Shown here one piece after another: positions 16,563 through 24,495 of a DNA stretch of 59,897 nucleotides. Source of the DNA: Actinoplanes utahensis (GTDB lineage: Bacteria > Actinomycetota > Actinomycetes > Mycobacteriales > Micromonosporaceae). Each line of letters begins with the position of its first letter. The stretch's first letter is position 1. The stretch spans positions 1 through 59,897 of the forward strand of contig NZ_BOMZ01000052.1 in NCBI RefSeq assembly GCF_016862455.1. Direction: 5' to 3'. Under the pieces are notes generated by a model, which was not told where the DNA came from, made no database searches, and saw only the letters and a list, made by a program, of their open reading frames with translations. A program made the position numbers and the translations under genes.

Positions 16563-17909
16563 TTACGCCACACGCAATTCGATGACCGTGACCTGCGGGG
16601 GCGCGCCCACCCGCACCGGTGGACCCCAATATCCCGCGCCGTTGGTCACATACACCGGCACGCCGTCCACCTCCCCGAAGCCGGAGACTACCGGCTGCTG
16701 CAACTTCACGAGCATGTTGAACGGGGCCATCTGACCGCCGTGGGTGTGCCCGGACACCTGGAGATCCACCCCGTAGGGCGCCGCCTCCTTCGCCGCCACC
16801 GGCTGATGCGCCATCAGCACCACCGGACGGCTGGTGTCCCGATCGCCCAGCGCGCGGGCGAAATCGGGGGCGTCCCCCTGCTCCTCGCCGGTGAGGTCGT
16901 TCACCCCGGCCAGGTCCAGGCCGTCGATCGCCACGCGCTCGTTGCGCAGCGGCCGCAACCCCAACCGGTCCACCTCCCGGATCCACTCCTCCGCCCCGGA
17001 GTAGTACTCATGGTTCCCGGTCACGAAGAACGCGCCATGCCGCGATTGGATACCGCCCAGCGGTGCGGCGAACCGGCCCAGCTCGGCGACACTCCCGTCG
17101 ACCAGGTCGCCGACGACGCAGACCAGATCCGCGTTCACCGAGTTGATCACCTGGACGATCCGCTCCGCGTGGCTCACCCCGGTCAGCGGCCCGATGTGAA
17201 TGTCCGAGACCACCGCGATCCGGGTCCCGTCCATCGCCCGCGGCAGCTTCGCCATCGGCATCGCGAACCGATCGATCCGCGGTGCACCGGTCGCGGTCCG
17301 GACGCCGTACCCGGTGATGCCCGCGGCCGTCAGCCCGGCGAAGATCGCCGTGCCCCGGGCCAGCAGCAGCCGCCGCTCGATCCCCTGCTTCTCCGCCGCC
17401 GCATCCCCGACACCGGCATCCGCATCCCCGACACCCACACCGGCATCCTCATTCCCGTCGGCGCCGGAATCCGGTGCGGCGGTCACGGAAGTCGCGACCG
17501 CGTCCGCGGGAGTCGCCGTGCCGGTGATGGGATCCGTGGCGCCGCGTGGGGAGACCGGCGTGGCGGCCGCGGTGGTCGCGCCGGTCCGGCTCACCCCTTT
17601 CCCGGGGGTACGCCCACCGCTTGCCCACGACCGCAGCATGAGAAACCGTGGAATCTCCAGCACGGCCAGGGTGACGAGCAGGTAGAACATCACGGCGATC
17701 CACAGATAGCCGGGCCACGCGAGCCACTTGAAATGTCCGGCGCGAACCCCGATCAAGGTCACCGGCGCCAGCACGCAGAGCAGCACCGCGAGGACCGTCC
17801 CGACCCGGCGCCCGACCCCCGGCCGCAGCGGATCCCGAACCAGCCGCTTCCACAAATAGAAGTGGATCAAACCGATGGTCACCAGGACCACCGCGAAGAA
17901 CCCGAACAA
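16563..17909 (-). CDS. Membrane-anchored metallophosphoesterase (YkuE-like)
   Basis: A 448-residue protein. The first 95 residues hold three to four membrane helices. A low-complexity Ala/Thr/Gly/Asp linker (about 98-175) follows, then another hydrophobic segment, then a calcineurin-like phosphoesterase domain. That domain has VVSDIHIGPL (metal ligands D and H), VVGDLVDG, VTGNHEYYSG, LMAHQP and VSGHTHGGQMAP. Relatives act on phospholipids or sugar-nucleotide lipids; the substrate here is unknown. The start is TTG at 17909 with GGAGGG 5 nt upstream. It is the first gene of a probable operon with the PHP-UvrD gene. Confidence 0.9.
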   Translation of the reverse strand: MFGFFAVVLVTIGLIHFYLWKRLVRDPLRPGVGRRVGTVLAVLLCVLAPVTLIGVRAGHFKWLAWPGYLWIAVMFYLLVTLAVLEIPRFLMLRSWASGGRTPGKGVSRTGATTAAATPVSPRGATDPITGTATPADAVATSVTAAPDSGADGNEDAGVGVGDADAGVGDAAAEKQGIERRLLLARGTAIFAGLTAAGITGYGVRTATGAPRIDRFAMPMAKLPRAMDGTRIAVVSDIHIGPLTGVSHAERIVQVINSVNADLVCVVGDLVDGSVAELGRFAAPLGGIQSRHGAFFVTGNHEYYSGAEEWIREVDRLGLRPLRNERVAIDGLDLAGVNDLTGEEQGDAPDFARALGDRDTSRPVVLMAHQPVAAKEAAPYGVDLQVSGHTHGGQMAPFNMLVKLQQPVVSGFGEVDGVPVYVTNGAGYWGPPVRVGAPPQVTVIELRVA

Positions 17910-18031
17910 CCCAACCCTCCCCCGTCGGCCGACTCGTGGCCGCCCTCACCCTCAGCTTGCCCGACCCAGTGTCCCCGACTCACCGGAGCCCCTGTGCGGA
18001 TCGAGCAGCGAGCCGGCCCGGCGATGCCCGC

Positions 18032-18580
18032 TCATGACGGCCACGTCCCGGTCAGGTGGCGGGCCAGCAGGGCGGCGTGGGACAACGGGCTCGACGTGTC
18101 CGCCGGGTCGCCGTTGGTCGTGTAGTCGAGCAGGACGAGCCCGTCACCGGCCATCCCGCGCAGACGCTCGACGAGGTCGGGAACACGATGCTCGAGAACC
18201 CAGCGATAGGTCGGTAGATAGATCTGCCGCCGGGCGGCCGGATAGTCCAGCAGCTCCGGCCCGTGCAGACCGGCGCGGTGCCCACGGACCGCCCCGAATC
18301 GGCGAACCGTCCGCTTGAGGCCCGTCATGGTGGTCACCGTCAGTTTCGACGGATCCACGTCGGTGCTCTCGAACACCTTCAGCGCCTGCCAGACGCCCTC
18401 CACCGACGCGGCGGTGACCTCGGAGGTGAACGGCACCGGGATCCCACCGTGCGGATAGAACGGGCTCAACCGCACCCAGGGCTCCGGCGCACGCGAGGTC
18501 ACATCGATGATGGTGGCGCCCGGATGCGCGGCACGGACCGACTCCGGCTTGCGACGCCGGCTCGCGACATGAACGGCCAT
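18032..18580 (-). CDS. Conserved hypothetical protein
   Basis: About 182 residues from the ATG at 18580, which has GAGGGGG upstream. I do not recognise a catalytic motif. Notable stretches are ATIIDVTSRAPEPWVRLSPFYPHGGIPVPF near the N-terminus, ASVEGVWQALKVFESTDVD, and LPTYRWVLEHRVPDLVERLR towards the end. Proteins like this occur widely in bacteria and phages of actinomycetes as an uncharacterised DUF family. It looks soluble and cytoplasmic. An intergenic region of about 360 nt separates it from moaD upstream. Confidence 0.7.
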   Translation of the reverse strand: MAVHVASRRRKPESVRAAHPGATIIDVTSRAPEPWVRLSPFYPHGGIPVPFTSEVTAASVEGVWQALKVFESTDVDPSKLTVTTMTGLKRTVRRFGAVRGHRAGLHGPELLDYPAARRQIYLPTYRWVLEHRVPDLVERLRGMAGDGLVLLDYTTNGDPADTSSPLSHAALLARHLTGTWPS

Positions 18581-18941
18581 GCCCACCCCCTCAGCTTCGC
18601 GGCACATGCTGCCCGAGGGGTACGACAAAAACCGCGGCCACACCAACGATCACCGACCGGATCCGACAACAGGAGACCTGCCGTGACGATCCCTCCGGCC
18701 TGCAGCGCCCAAGCCGCTGATCGGGTCAGCGTGGACCCGGCGAGGTGCTCCAGGCGACCGTCGGGGCGCGTCAAGCCGCCTACCCGAAGGACGATGGTTC
18801 CGGCGGCACACCATCAGGCCCGCCGGAATCATCGAGGATCTGACCTTGGGCCTGGTGCGCCCCGCCCGGAGAACCCGCATGAGGGGCTATCTGTACGGCG
18901 CTCCAGCCAACTTGCCCGACCCGCCGAAGCCCGGTAGCGGA
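18581..18941. other. Intergenic region between the hypothetical gene and moaD
   Basis: These 361 nt hold no convincing gene. A plus-strand frame from GTG 18683 has an AGGAG ribosome-site-like sequence but a composition unlike real proteins. I see no strong repeat. Confidence 0.5.
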
Positions 18942-19181
18942 TCAGCCGCCGGCAAAGGGCGGCAGCACGTCGACCGTCGTCCCGTCCGGCAGCGCTGCGC
19001 GGCGATCGTGGCAGGCCAGACTGTCGACCAGGAAGCTGGCCGATTTCAGCACCAGAGCGAGCCGCTCCCCGTGCCGATCGGCGAGCAGCCGGATCAGCTC
19101 GTCCACGGTCCCCGCGTCCACCGTCTCGCTGGAGGTGCCGGCGGCTGCCCGGGCCCCGGCGAAGAACCGCACGGTGAGCAT
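18942..19181 (-). CDS. moaD: Molybdopterin synthase sulfur carrier subunit MoaD
   Basis: A 79-residue ubiquitin-like protein ending in the required Gly-Gly (PFAGG). As a C-terminal thiocarboxylate it carries sulfur for MoaE. The segment LTVRFFAGARAAAG opens the beta-grasp fold, and DGTTVDVLPPFAGG closes it. The ATG at 19181 lies 5 nt after the moaA stop, with GGAGG inside the end of moaA, so the pair is co-transcribed. Its partner moaE is 11 kb away on the opposite strand. Confidence 0.93.
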   Translation of the reverse strand: MLTVRFFAGARAAAGTSSETVDAGTVDELIRLLADRHGERLALVLKSASFLVDSLACHDRRAALPDGTTVDVLPPFAGG

Positions 19182-19186
19182 CGGCC

Positions 19187-20197
19187 TCAGCCTCCGATCG
19201 CGGACATGGGACGGACCGGCTGAAGGAAGGCGGGGTCGTCGATGCCGTGTCCGGCCCGTTTGCCCCGCATGGCGACCTGCCATGCCTCGCCGATCTCGGC
19301 ATCGGTCGCACCCCGGCGCAGCAGGCCGCGCAGGTCGCTCTCCTCGGTCGCGAAGAGGCAGTTGCGGACCTGGCCGTCGGCGGTGAGCCGGGTCCGGTCG
19401 CAGTCCCCACAGAACGGCCTGGTCACGCTGGCGATGACGCCGACCCGGGCCGGGTCGCCGGCCGCGTCGACGTGACCCGGCACCAGCCAGGTCTCGGCCG
19501 GCGCTGTTCCACGTGAAACATCATCGGGCCGCAGATCGAACGGCGCGAGTGCGGCCAGGATCTCCTCTGCGGTGACCATCTCGTGCCGGTCCCACTGATG
19601 CTGGGCATCGAGGGGCATCTGCTCGATGAACCGCAACTGGTAGCCGTGCTCGAGAGCGAACCGCAGCAGAGCCGGCGCCTCGTCGTCGTTGACCCCGCGC
19701 ATCAGCACGGTATTGATCTTCACCGGGGTGAGTCCGGCGTCAGCGGCGGCGCGCAGGCCGGCGAGCACGTCGGCGTGCCGGTCCCGCAGGGTGAGCTCGT
19801 GGAATCGGGCGGGGTCGAGGGTGTCGAGAGAGACGTTCACCCGATCGAGGCCGGCATCCCGCAGGGCCACGGCGGTCCGGTCGAGGCCGATGCCGTTCGT
19901 CGTCACCGAGAGCCTGGGGCGCGGGTCGAGCCGGGCCGCGTCCGTGATGATGTCGACCAGGCCGCGCCGGATCAGCGGCTCCCCGCCGGTGAATCGCACC
20001 TCGGTCACGCCGAGTTGCTCCACCGCGATCCGGACGAGTCGTTTGACCTCGTCGTCGGTGAGTTGCTGCGGTTGCGGCATCCATGCCAGGCCCTCGGCGG
20101 GCATGCAGTAGGTGCAGCGCAGGTTGCACCGATCCGTCAGCGAGACACGGAGATCGGTGGCGACGCGACCGAAACGGTCGACCAGCACGTTGTGCAC
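19187..20197 (-). CDS. moaA: GTP 3',8-cyclase MoaA (radical SAM)
   Basis: A 336-residue radical SAM enzyme that converts GTP to 3',8-cyclo-7,8-dihydro-GTP, the first committed Moco step. The N-terminal cluster motif is CNLRCTYC (residues about 24-31). FTGGEPL and TTNGIGL follow, and the C-terminal second cluster is formed by CGDCDRTRLTADGQVRNC. It ends in the Gly-Gly tail that activity requires. The GTG at 20197 follows TAGATT by 6 nt, suggesting a leaderless mRNA. moaD is next in the operon. Confidence 0.97.
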   Translation of the reverse strand: MHNVLVDRFGRVATDLRVSLTDRCNLRCTYCMPAEGLAWMPQPQQLTDDEVKRLVRIAVEQLGVTEVRFTGGEPLIRRGLVDIITDAARLDPRPRLSVTTNGIGLDRTAVALRDAGLDRVNVSLDTLDPARFHELTLRDRHADVLAGLRAAADAGLTPVKINTVLMRGVNDDEAPALLRFALEHGYQLRFIEQMPLDAQHQWDRHEMVTAEEILAALAPFDLRPDDVSRGTAPAETWLVPGHVDAAGDPARVGVIASVTRPFCGDCDRTRLTADGQVRNCLFATEESDLRGLLRRGATDAEIGEAWQVAMRGKRAGHGIDDPAFLQPVRPMSAIGG

Positions 20198-20203
20198 GGA
20201 TCG

Positions 20204-20209
20204 AATCTA
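20204..20209 (-). promoter_or_regulatory. -10 element for moaA (leaderless)
   Basis: TAGATT (minus strand) ends 6 nt before the GTG start of moaA. Confidence 0.55.
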
Positions 20210-20220
20210 GCCGTTTTCCG

Positions 20221-21096
20221 TTACAACCGCCGCAACGAGTCGGCGGCGTTCCGTACCGCGTTCCGGTATCCGCTGCCGAAAGCGGCGGTGTGCACCAGCA
20301 GCAGGTGCAGCTGGTGCAGCGGGATCCGGTCACGCCAGCCGTCGGCCAGCGGCCATGTCTCGCGGTAGGCGGCCAGGATCGTGTCCAGATGCGGAACCCC
20401 GCCGAACAGGGCGAGCGTGGCCAGGTCGGTCTCCCGATGGCCGCCGTGCGCCGCCGGGTCGACGAGCCAGGCCCGGTCGTCGGCCGCCCAGAGCAGATTC
20501 CCGGGCCACAGGTCGCCGTGGATGCGTGCGGGCGGTTCGCTGTCCCCGTACCGATCGATGGTGTTGAGGATCTCCTCGACCACCGCGATGTCGGAAGCCG
20601 CCAGCGCACCGCGATCGGCGGAGATCTTGAGGTACGGCGCCAGCCGTCGCTCCGCGAACCAGGCCGCCCAGTCGTCCCCCGGCGTGTTGTCCAGTGGGAG
20701 TGGCCCGATATAGCCGGGCCGCGCGGCTCCGAAGGAGGCAGCGCCACATCGGTGCAGCGCGGCGAGTTCATGACCGAACCGTTCGGCGGCAGCCGGCGAG
20801 GGCGGCCCCGGTTCGACCCATTCCATGGCGAGCAGGTCGGGAAGGGCGACGAGAACCTCCGGCACGGGTACGCTCCCCGCCTCCCGAAGCCAGGTCAGCC
20901 CGGCGGCTTCCGTCTCGAACATGCCCGCCGGCGCCGGCCCGGATGGCCACGTCTTGGCGAACAGCGACGACCCGTCGTCCAGGGTCAACCGGCTGGCCGA
21001 GCAGACGCCGCTGCTCACCGGCGTCTCCCGGATCCGTTGGTGGGTGAGAAATGTCGGTAGGTGCTGCGGGTGCGCGCGCAGGTACGCAAGGTCCAC
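20221..21096 (-). CDS. Fructosamine kinase family protein
   Basis: A 291-residue protein with an aminoglycoside-phosphotransferase-like fold, matching the fructosamine/ketosamine-3-kinase family. Members phosphorylate sugar adducts on proteins, leading to deglycation. Visible motifs are SSLFAKTW (ATP-binding Lys), FETEAAGLTWLREA, the catalytic loop IHGDLWPGNLLW (Asp and Asn) and the metal-binding VDPAAHGGHRETDLA. The start is GTG at 21096. It is divergent from the GNAT gene, and lies directly upstream of moaA on the same strand but probably with a separate promoter. Confidence 0.88.
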   Translation of the reverse strand: MDLAYLRAHPQHLPTFLTHQRIRETPVSSGVCSASRLTLDDGSSLFAKTWPSGPAPAGMFETEAAGLTWLREAGSVPVPEVLVALPDLLAMEWVEPGPPSPAAAERFGHELAALHRCGAASFGAARPGYIGPLPLDNTPGDDWAAWFAERRLAPYLKISADRGALAASDIAVVEEILNTIDRYGDSEPPARIHGDLWPGNLLWAADDRAWLVDPAAHGGHRETDLATLALFGGVPHLDTILAAYRETWPLADGWRDRIPLHQLHLLLVHTAAFGSGYRNAVRNAADSLRRL

Positions 21097-21152
21097 CCGC
21101 TTATCTTCCGCTTCCCGTGACGTACGTCTCCATTTGGAGGCAAGATGGCGAC

Positions 21153-21656
21153 ATGACCCCTGTCATCGTGCGCTCGTACCGCCCGAGTGACCACTCCGCG
21201 GGCCGCCGACTGTGGGCGGAGCTCACCCGGCAGCACAACGAGATGTACGGCGAGCACAGGGACGACGGCGGCGCCGGTTTCGAGGAGTACCTGACCCGTC
21301 TGGACCTCACCGGCCTCTGGGTCGCCGACCACGCCGACGACGGGGTGATCGGGATGGTCGGGCTGATCATGCGAGGCCGCGCCGGCGAGGTGGACCCGGT
21401 CGTCGTGACGATCACGCATCGGCACAAGGGGATCGGCCGACAGCTGCTGAAGCACGTCGCTGACGAGGCGAAACGCCGGAGCATGAGCTCGCTGACGATC
21501 TCGCCGGAGTCCCGCAACATCGAGGCGATCCGCAGTCTGCACGCGGCCGGGTACGACGTGGTCACGTCGATCGAGCTGACCATGGACCTGGACCGGCACA
21601 CCCACGCCCGGCACCGTGAGGGTCTGCAGTTGCACGAGTTGCCGTTCCGCTCCTAG
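21153..21656 (+). CDS. GNAT-family N-acetyltransferase
   Basis: About 167 residues from the ATG at 21153. It has the GNAT acetyl-CoA-binding core: GVIGMVGLI, VVVTITHRHKGIGRQLLKHVADEAKRR (the R/Q-x-x-G-x-G/A pattern), and NIEAIRSLHAAGYDVV. The substrate is unknown. The GGAGG at 21136-21140 is 12 nt from this ATG but only 4 nt from an out-of-frame ATG at 21145. That ATG opens a three-codon frame (Met-Ala-Thr-stop) whose TGA overlaps the gene start as ATGA, so initiation may be coupled to it. A GTG at 21117 is another in-frame start. Confidence 0.85.
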   Translation: MTPVIVRSYRPSDHSAGRRLWAELTRQHNEMYGEHRDDGGAGFEEYLTRLDLTGLWVADHADDGVIGMVGLIMRGRAGEVDPVVVTITHRHKGIGRQLLKHVADEAKRRSMSSLTISPESRNIEAIRSLHAAGYDVVTSIELTMDLDRHTHARHREGLQLHELPFRS

Positions 21657-21746
21657 CAGCACTTTCCCGCCGTCGCGCTGTGGACGGCATGGCGTGTCGT
21701 CCACAGGGCCGCCAACGGATCTTCGGACTCGGCCACGCTGCCCGGC

Positions 21747-22730
21747 ATGAGATCCGACTGCTCGCTCCCCCTCGGTACGCCCGCCGAGTTCCTCGCGGCC
21801 CTGCCGTACCTGCTGGGTTATCACCCGCACGACGCTGTCGCGCTGATCGGCCTGCGCGGGCACGACCTGGAGTTCGGCGCCTGCTTCGACCTGCCGCCGC
21901 CGGGATTGGGCGCCGAGGTGCTCCGGGCCGGAGCCGCGGAGATCGCCGTGACGATCGCCCGCCAGGAACCGCAGGCGGTGGTGATCGTCGGTTACGGCCC
22001 GCCGCAGCGGATCACCCCGATGACCATGCACCTGGTCGAGGCTCTGCGCGTCGTCGAGGTGCGCGTCTCCGACGCGATCCGGGTCTCGGACGGGCGCTGG
22101 TGGTCGTACCTGTGCAGCGAACCGCGCTGCTGTCCGCCCGACGGCGGGCTCTGCCTGCCGCCGGACAGTGTGATCGCGGCCCGGGCGACCTATCTGGGCC
22201 ATGTGGCGCTGCCCAGCCGGGCGGACCTGGTCACCCAGGTCGCGGCGGTGGAGGGGCAGGCCCGGCAGGCGATGGTGGCGGCCACCGAACGGGCCCGCGG
22301 CAGGTTCGCCGGCCTGCTGACGGACGAGCGGGCCGGCCGGCGGATCAAGCAGGCCGGCCGCCTCGCCGTCCGCGAGGTCGAGAAGCGCTATCGCGCCGGC
22401 GCCGCGCTGACCGACGACGACGTCGCCTGGATCGGCGTGCTGCTGGTGGACCGGGCCACCGAGGACTACGCGCTCGACAGGTGCGGCGCCGACGACTGGC
22501 GTATCTCGCTCTGGACCGACGTGTTACGCCGGGTCGAGCCGGTCTACGTCCCGGCCCCGGCCTGCCTGCTCGGATTCACCGCCTGGCGGGCCGGTCTGGG
22601 CGCGCTGGCCCGGGTCGCGGTGAACCGGGCGCTCCTCGCCGAACCCGGCCACCAACTCGCCCGCATGCTCGACGAATTGCTCGATCACGGGATCTCGCCG
22701 GGCACGGTGACACGGTGGGCCCCGGAGTAG
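21747..22730 (+). CDS. DUF4192 family protein
   Basis: A 327-residue actinobacterial protein of unknown function. It begins with the family hallmark LGTPAEFLAALPYLLGYHPHDAVALIGL. A conserved WWSYLC segment with paired cysteines (CSEPRCCPPDGG) follows near residues 112-130, then a helical C-terminal half with AWRAGLGALARVAVNRALLAEPGHQLARML. It appears cytoplasmic. The 3' end overlaps the convergent fdhD gene by 46 nt. Confidence 0.85.
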   Translation: MRSDCSLPLGTPAEFLAALPYLLGYHPHDAVALIGLRGHDLEFGACFDLPPPGLGAEVLRAGAAEIAVTIARQEPQAVVIVGYGPPQRITPMTMHLVEALRVVEVRVSDAIRVSDGRWWSYLCSEPRCCPPDGGLCLPPDSVIAARATYLGHVALPSRADLVTQVAAVEGQARQAMVAATERARGRFAGLLTDERAGRRIKQAGRLAVREVEKRYRAGAALTDDDVAWIGVLLVDRATEDYALDRCGADDWRISLWTDVLRRVEPVYVPAPACLLGFTAWRAGLGALARVAVNRALLAEPGHQLARMLDELLDHGISPGTVTRWAPE

Positions 22731-23527
22731 ACGTTCATGGTGGGCTCGCGGAGGAAGCCGACAAGCGTCATCCCGGCCTCCTCCGCCAGTTCCACGGCGA
22801 GAGTGCTGGGCGCGGAGACGGCCGCCAGCAACGGCAACCCGGCCATCCAGGCTTTCTGGGTGAGCTCGAAACTGGCCCGGCCGGACACCATCAGCACATG
22901 CCCGGCCAGCGGCAGACGGCCCTCCCGCAGCGCCCACCCGAGCACCTTGTCGACGGCGTTGTGCCGGCCCACGTCCTCGCGCAGCACCAGCAGCTCGCCG
23001 GCGGCGGTGAAGAGACCGGCGGCGTGCAGGCCGCCGGTCCGGTCGAAGGCACGCTGGGCGGCCCGCAGCTTCTCCGGAAGCCCGGCCAGGGTGCGGGCCG
23101 AGATCTCCAGGGGGTCGGCGGCGACGTCGTGGGGCGATCGAGTGCGTACCGCGTCGATGCTGGCCTTGCCGCAGACCCCGCACGAGCTGGTGGTGTAGAA
23201 GTTGCGGCTCGGATCGGTGACCGGCGGCGGCACGCTCGGATCGAGCACCACGTCCACCACGTTGTACGTGTTCGGCGTGTCCGTCCCCGCACACAGCTGG
23301 GCCGTCGTCACGTCCTCGGCCCGGTGGATCACGCCCTCGCTGAGCAGGAACCCCATGGCGAGATCGATGTCGTCGCCCGGGGTGCGCATGGTGACCGCGA
23401 GCGGTTTCCTCCGCACCCGGATCTCCAGCGGCTCCTCGGCCGCCACATGGTCCTGGCGGCGCCGGGTCCGCGGTGGCGCGCTGACATCGATCGTGACGAC
23501 CGACCGACGGGTCGTGCTCCTACCCAT
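22685..23527 (-). CDS. fdhD: Formate dehydrogenase accessory sulfurtransferase FdhD
   Basis: About 280 residues from the ATG at 23527 (AAGGGG 6 nt upstream). FdhD passes sulfur from a cysteine desulfurase to the molybdenum cofactor so that formate dehydrogenase becomes active. Key features are EEPLEIRV near the N-terminus, MGFLLSEGVI, the catalytic-loop cysteines in SSCGVCGKAS, and EDVGRHNAVDKVLG. No formate dehydrogenase is in the window. It is divergent from mobA, consistent with Moco maturation. Confidence 0.95.
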   Translation of the reverse strand: MGRSTTRRSVVTIDVSAPPRTRRRQDHVAAEEPLEIRVRRKPLAVTMRTPGDDIDLAMGFLLSEGVIHRAEDVTTAQLCAGTDTPNTYNVVDVVLDPSVPPPVTDPSRNFYTTSSCGVCGKASIDAVRTRSPHDVAADPLEISARTLAGLPEKLRAAQRAFDRTGGLHAAGLFTAAGELLVLREDVGRHNAVDKVLGWALREGRLPLAGHVLMVSGRASFELTQKAWMAGLPLLAAVSAPSTLAVELAEEAGMTLVGFLREPTMNVYSGAHRVTVPGEIP

Positions 23528-23585
23528 GGCCGTCCCCTTATGGCGTCGAACCGAGCGCGTGGTCACGTCCGGCACGCGCTCGGGA

Positions 23586-23591
23586 TACGGT
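23586..23591 (+). promoter_or_regulatory. -10 element for mobA (leaderless)
   Basis: TACGGT ends 6 nt before the GTG at 23598; no Shine-Dalgarno sequence is present. This supports the short mobA start. Confidence 0.55.
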
Positions 23592-23597
23592 ACTCAC

Positions 23598-24197
23598 GTG
23601 GGGGGATTCGCGGCAGTGGTCTTGGCCGGTGGTGCGGCACGGCGGATGGGCGGTGCCGACAAGCCGACTCTGACGGTGGCCGGCCAGTCGATGCTGACCA
23701 GGGTGCTGGCGGCGGTGCACGACGCCGACCCGCGCGTCGTGGTCGGGCGGATACCGGCCGACTTCCCGGTTCCGGTGCACGTCACGCGCGAGGAGCCGGC
23801 GGGAGGCGGCCCGGTCGCGGCCGCCGCGGCGGGGCTCGCCCTGGTGCCGGAGAAGGTGACCTACACGGCGTTGCTCGCGGCCGACCTGCCGTTGCTCACC
23901 GGCGAGGCGATCGACGTGCTGCGGCTCACCCTGGAGTCGGCGCCGATGGACGGGGCGCTCTACCGGGACAGCGACGGCCACCTGCAACTGCTCTGCGGTG
24001 TGTGGCGGACGTCGGGGCTGCGGACGGCGCTGACCCGGCTCGCCGAAGCGCGCGGCGGGCTGCACGGCGCGCCGGTGCGTGAGCTGCTGCAACTCTCGCG
24101 GGTGGCGGAGGTGTCGTGGCGTCGCCCGGGACCGCCGCCGTGGTTCGACTGCGACACCGACGACGACCTGCGCACCGCGGAGGAGTGGGCCCAATGA
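23598..24197 (+). CDS. mobA: Molybdenum cofactor guanylyltransferase MobA
   Basis: About 199 residues from the GTG at 23598. The enzyme joins GMP from GTP to Mo-molybdopterin, giving the guanine dinucleotide form used by the DMSO-reductase family, including formate dehydrogenases. The nucleotidyltransferase N-terminus is clear: VVLAGGAARRMGGADKPTL. EEPAGGGPVAAAAAGL, LLAADLPLLTGE (catalytic Asp) and a terminal WFDCDTDDDLRTAEEW follow. The frame is open far upstream, but the GTG with a -10 element 6 nt before it is the best start. It overlaps the DUF6457 gene (ATGA). Confidence 0.92.
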   Translation: MGGFAAVVLAGGAARRMGGADKPTLTVAGQSMLTRVLAAVHDADPRVVVGRIPADFPVPVHVTREEPAGGGPVAAAAAGLALVPEKVTYTALLAADLPLLTGEAIDVLRLTLESAPMDGALYRDSDGHLQLLCGVWRTSGLRTALTRLAEARGGLHGAPVRELLQLSRVAEVSWRRPGPPPWFDCDTDDDLRTAEEWAQ

Positions 24198-24433
24198 GCG
24201 AACTCGACGACTGGGTGGCGGAGGTGGTCGCTGAGCTGGGCCTCGGTGACGTCCAGGTGCCGGCCAAGGAGGTGCTCGACGTGGCGCGGGATGTGGCACA
24301 CAACGTGCTGCGGCCCGGGGCGCCCGTCTCGGCGTACCTTCTCGGGCTCGCCGTCGCCGCGGGCGCCGATCCGGCCGACGCGGCGGCGAGGATAAGCGCC
24401 CTGGCGGTCGGCCGGGCCAAGCCCGCCGAATGA
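24194..24433 (+). CDS. DUF6457 family small protein
   Basis: A 79-residue protein: MSELDDWVAEV, then VLDVARDVAHNVLRPGAPVSAYLLGLAVAAGADPADAAARI. This helical small protein regularly follows mobA in actinobacteria and is annotated DUF6457. Its ATG overlaps the mobA stop, so the two are translated together. A role in Moco guanylylation or delivery is a guess from context only. Confidence 0.82.
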   Translation: MSELDDWVAEVVAELGLGDVQVPAKEVLDVARDVAHNVLRPGAPVSAYLLGLAVAAGADPADAAARISALAVGRAKPAE

Positions 24434-24468
24434 AACCCACCGGTCCACGCTGGACCCGGCTCGCTCGA

Positions 24469-24474
24469 TAGGGT
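24469..24474 (+). promoter_or_regulatory. -10 element upstream of YbjN-like gene
   Basis: TAGGGT lies 21 nt before the ATG, with GGAGG at 24484-24488. This gene therefore appears to have a normal leader, unlike many of its neighbours. Confidence 0.4.
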
Positions 24475-24495
24475 GACGGGGACGGAGGTGCGATC

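Noticed and set aside
14140..16734. 864-codon plus-strand frame antisense to the PHP-UvrD gene
   Set aside because: Artefact of high GC on the opposite strand; every helicase motif is on the minus strand.
18683..18937. Plus-strand frame with AGGAG seven nt before a GTG
   Set aside because: Composition is rich in Arg, Pro and His without domain features; no conserved neighbour arrangement.
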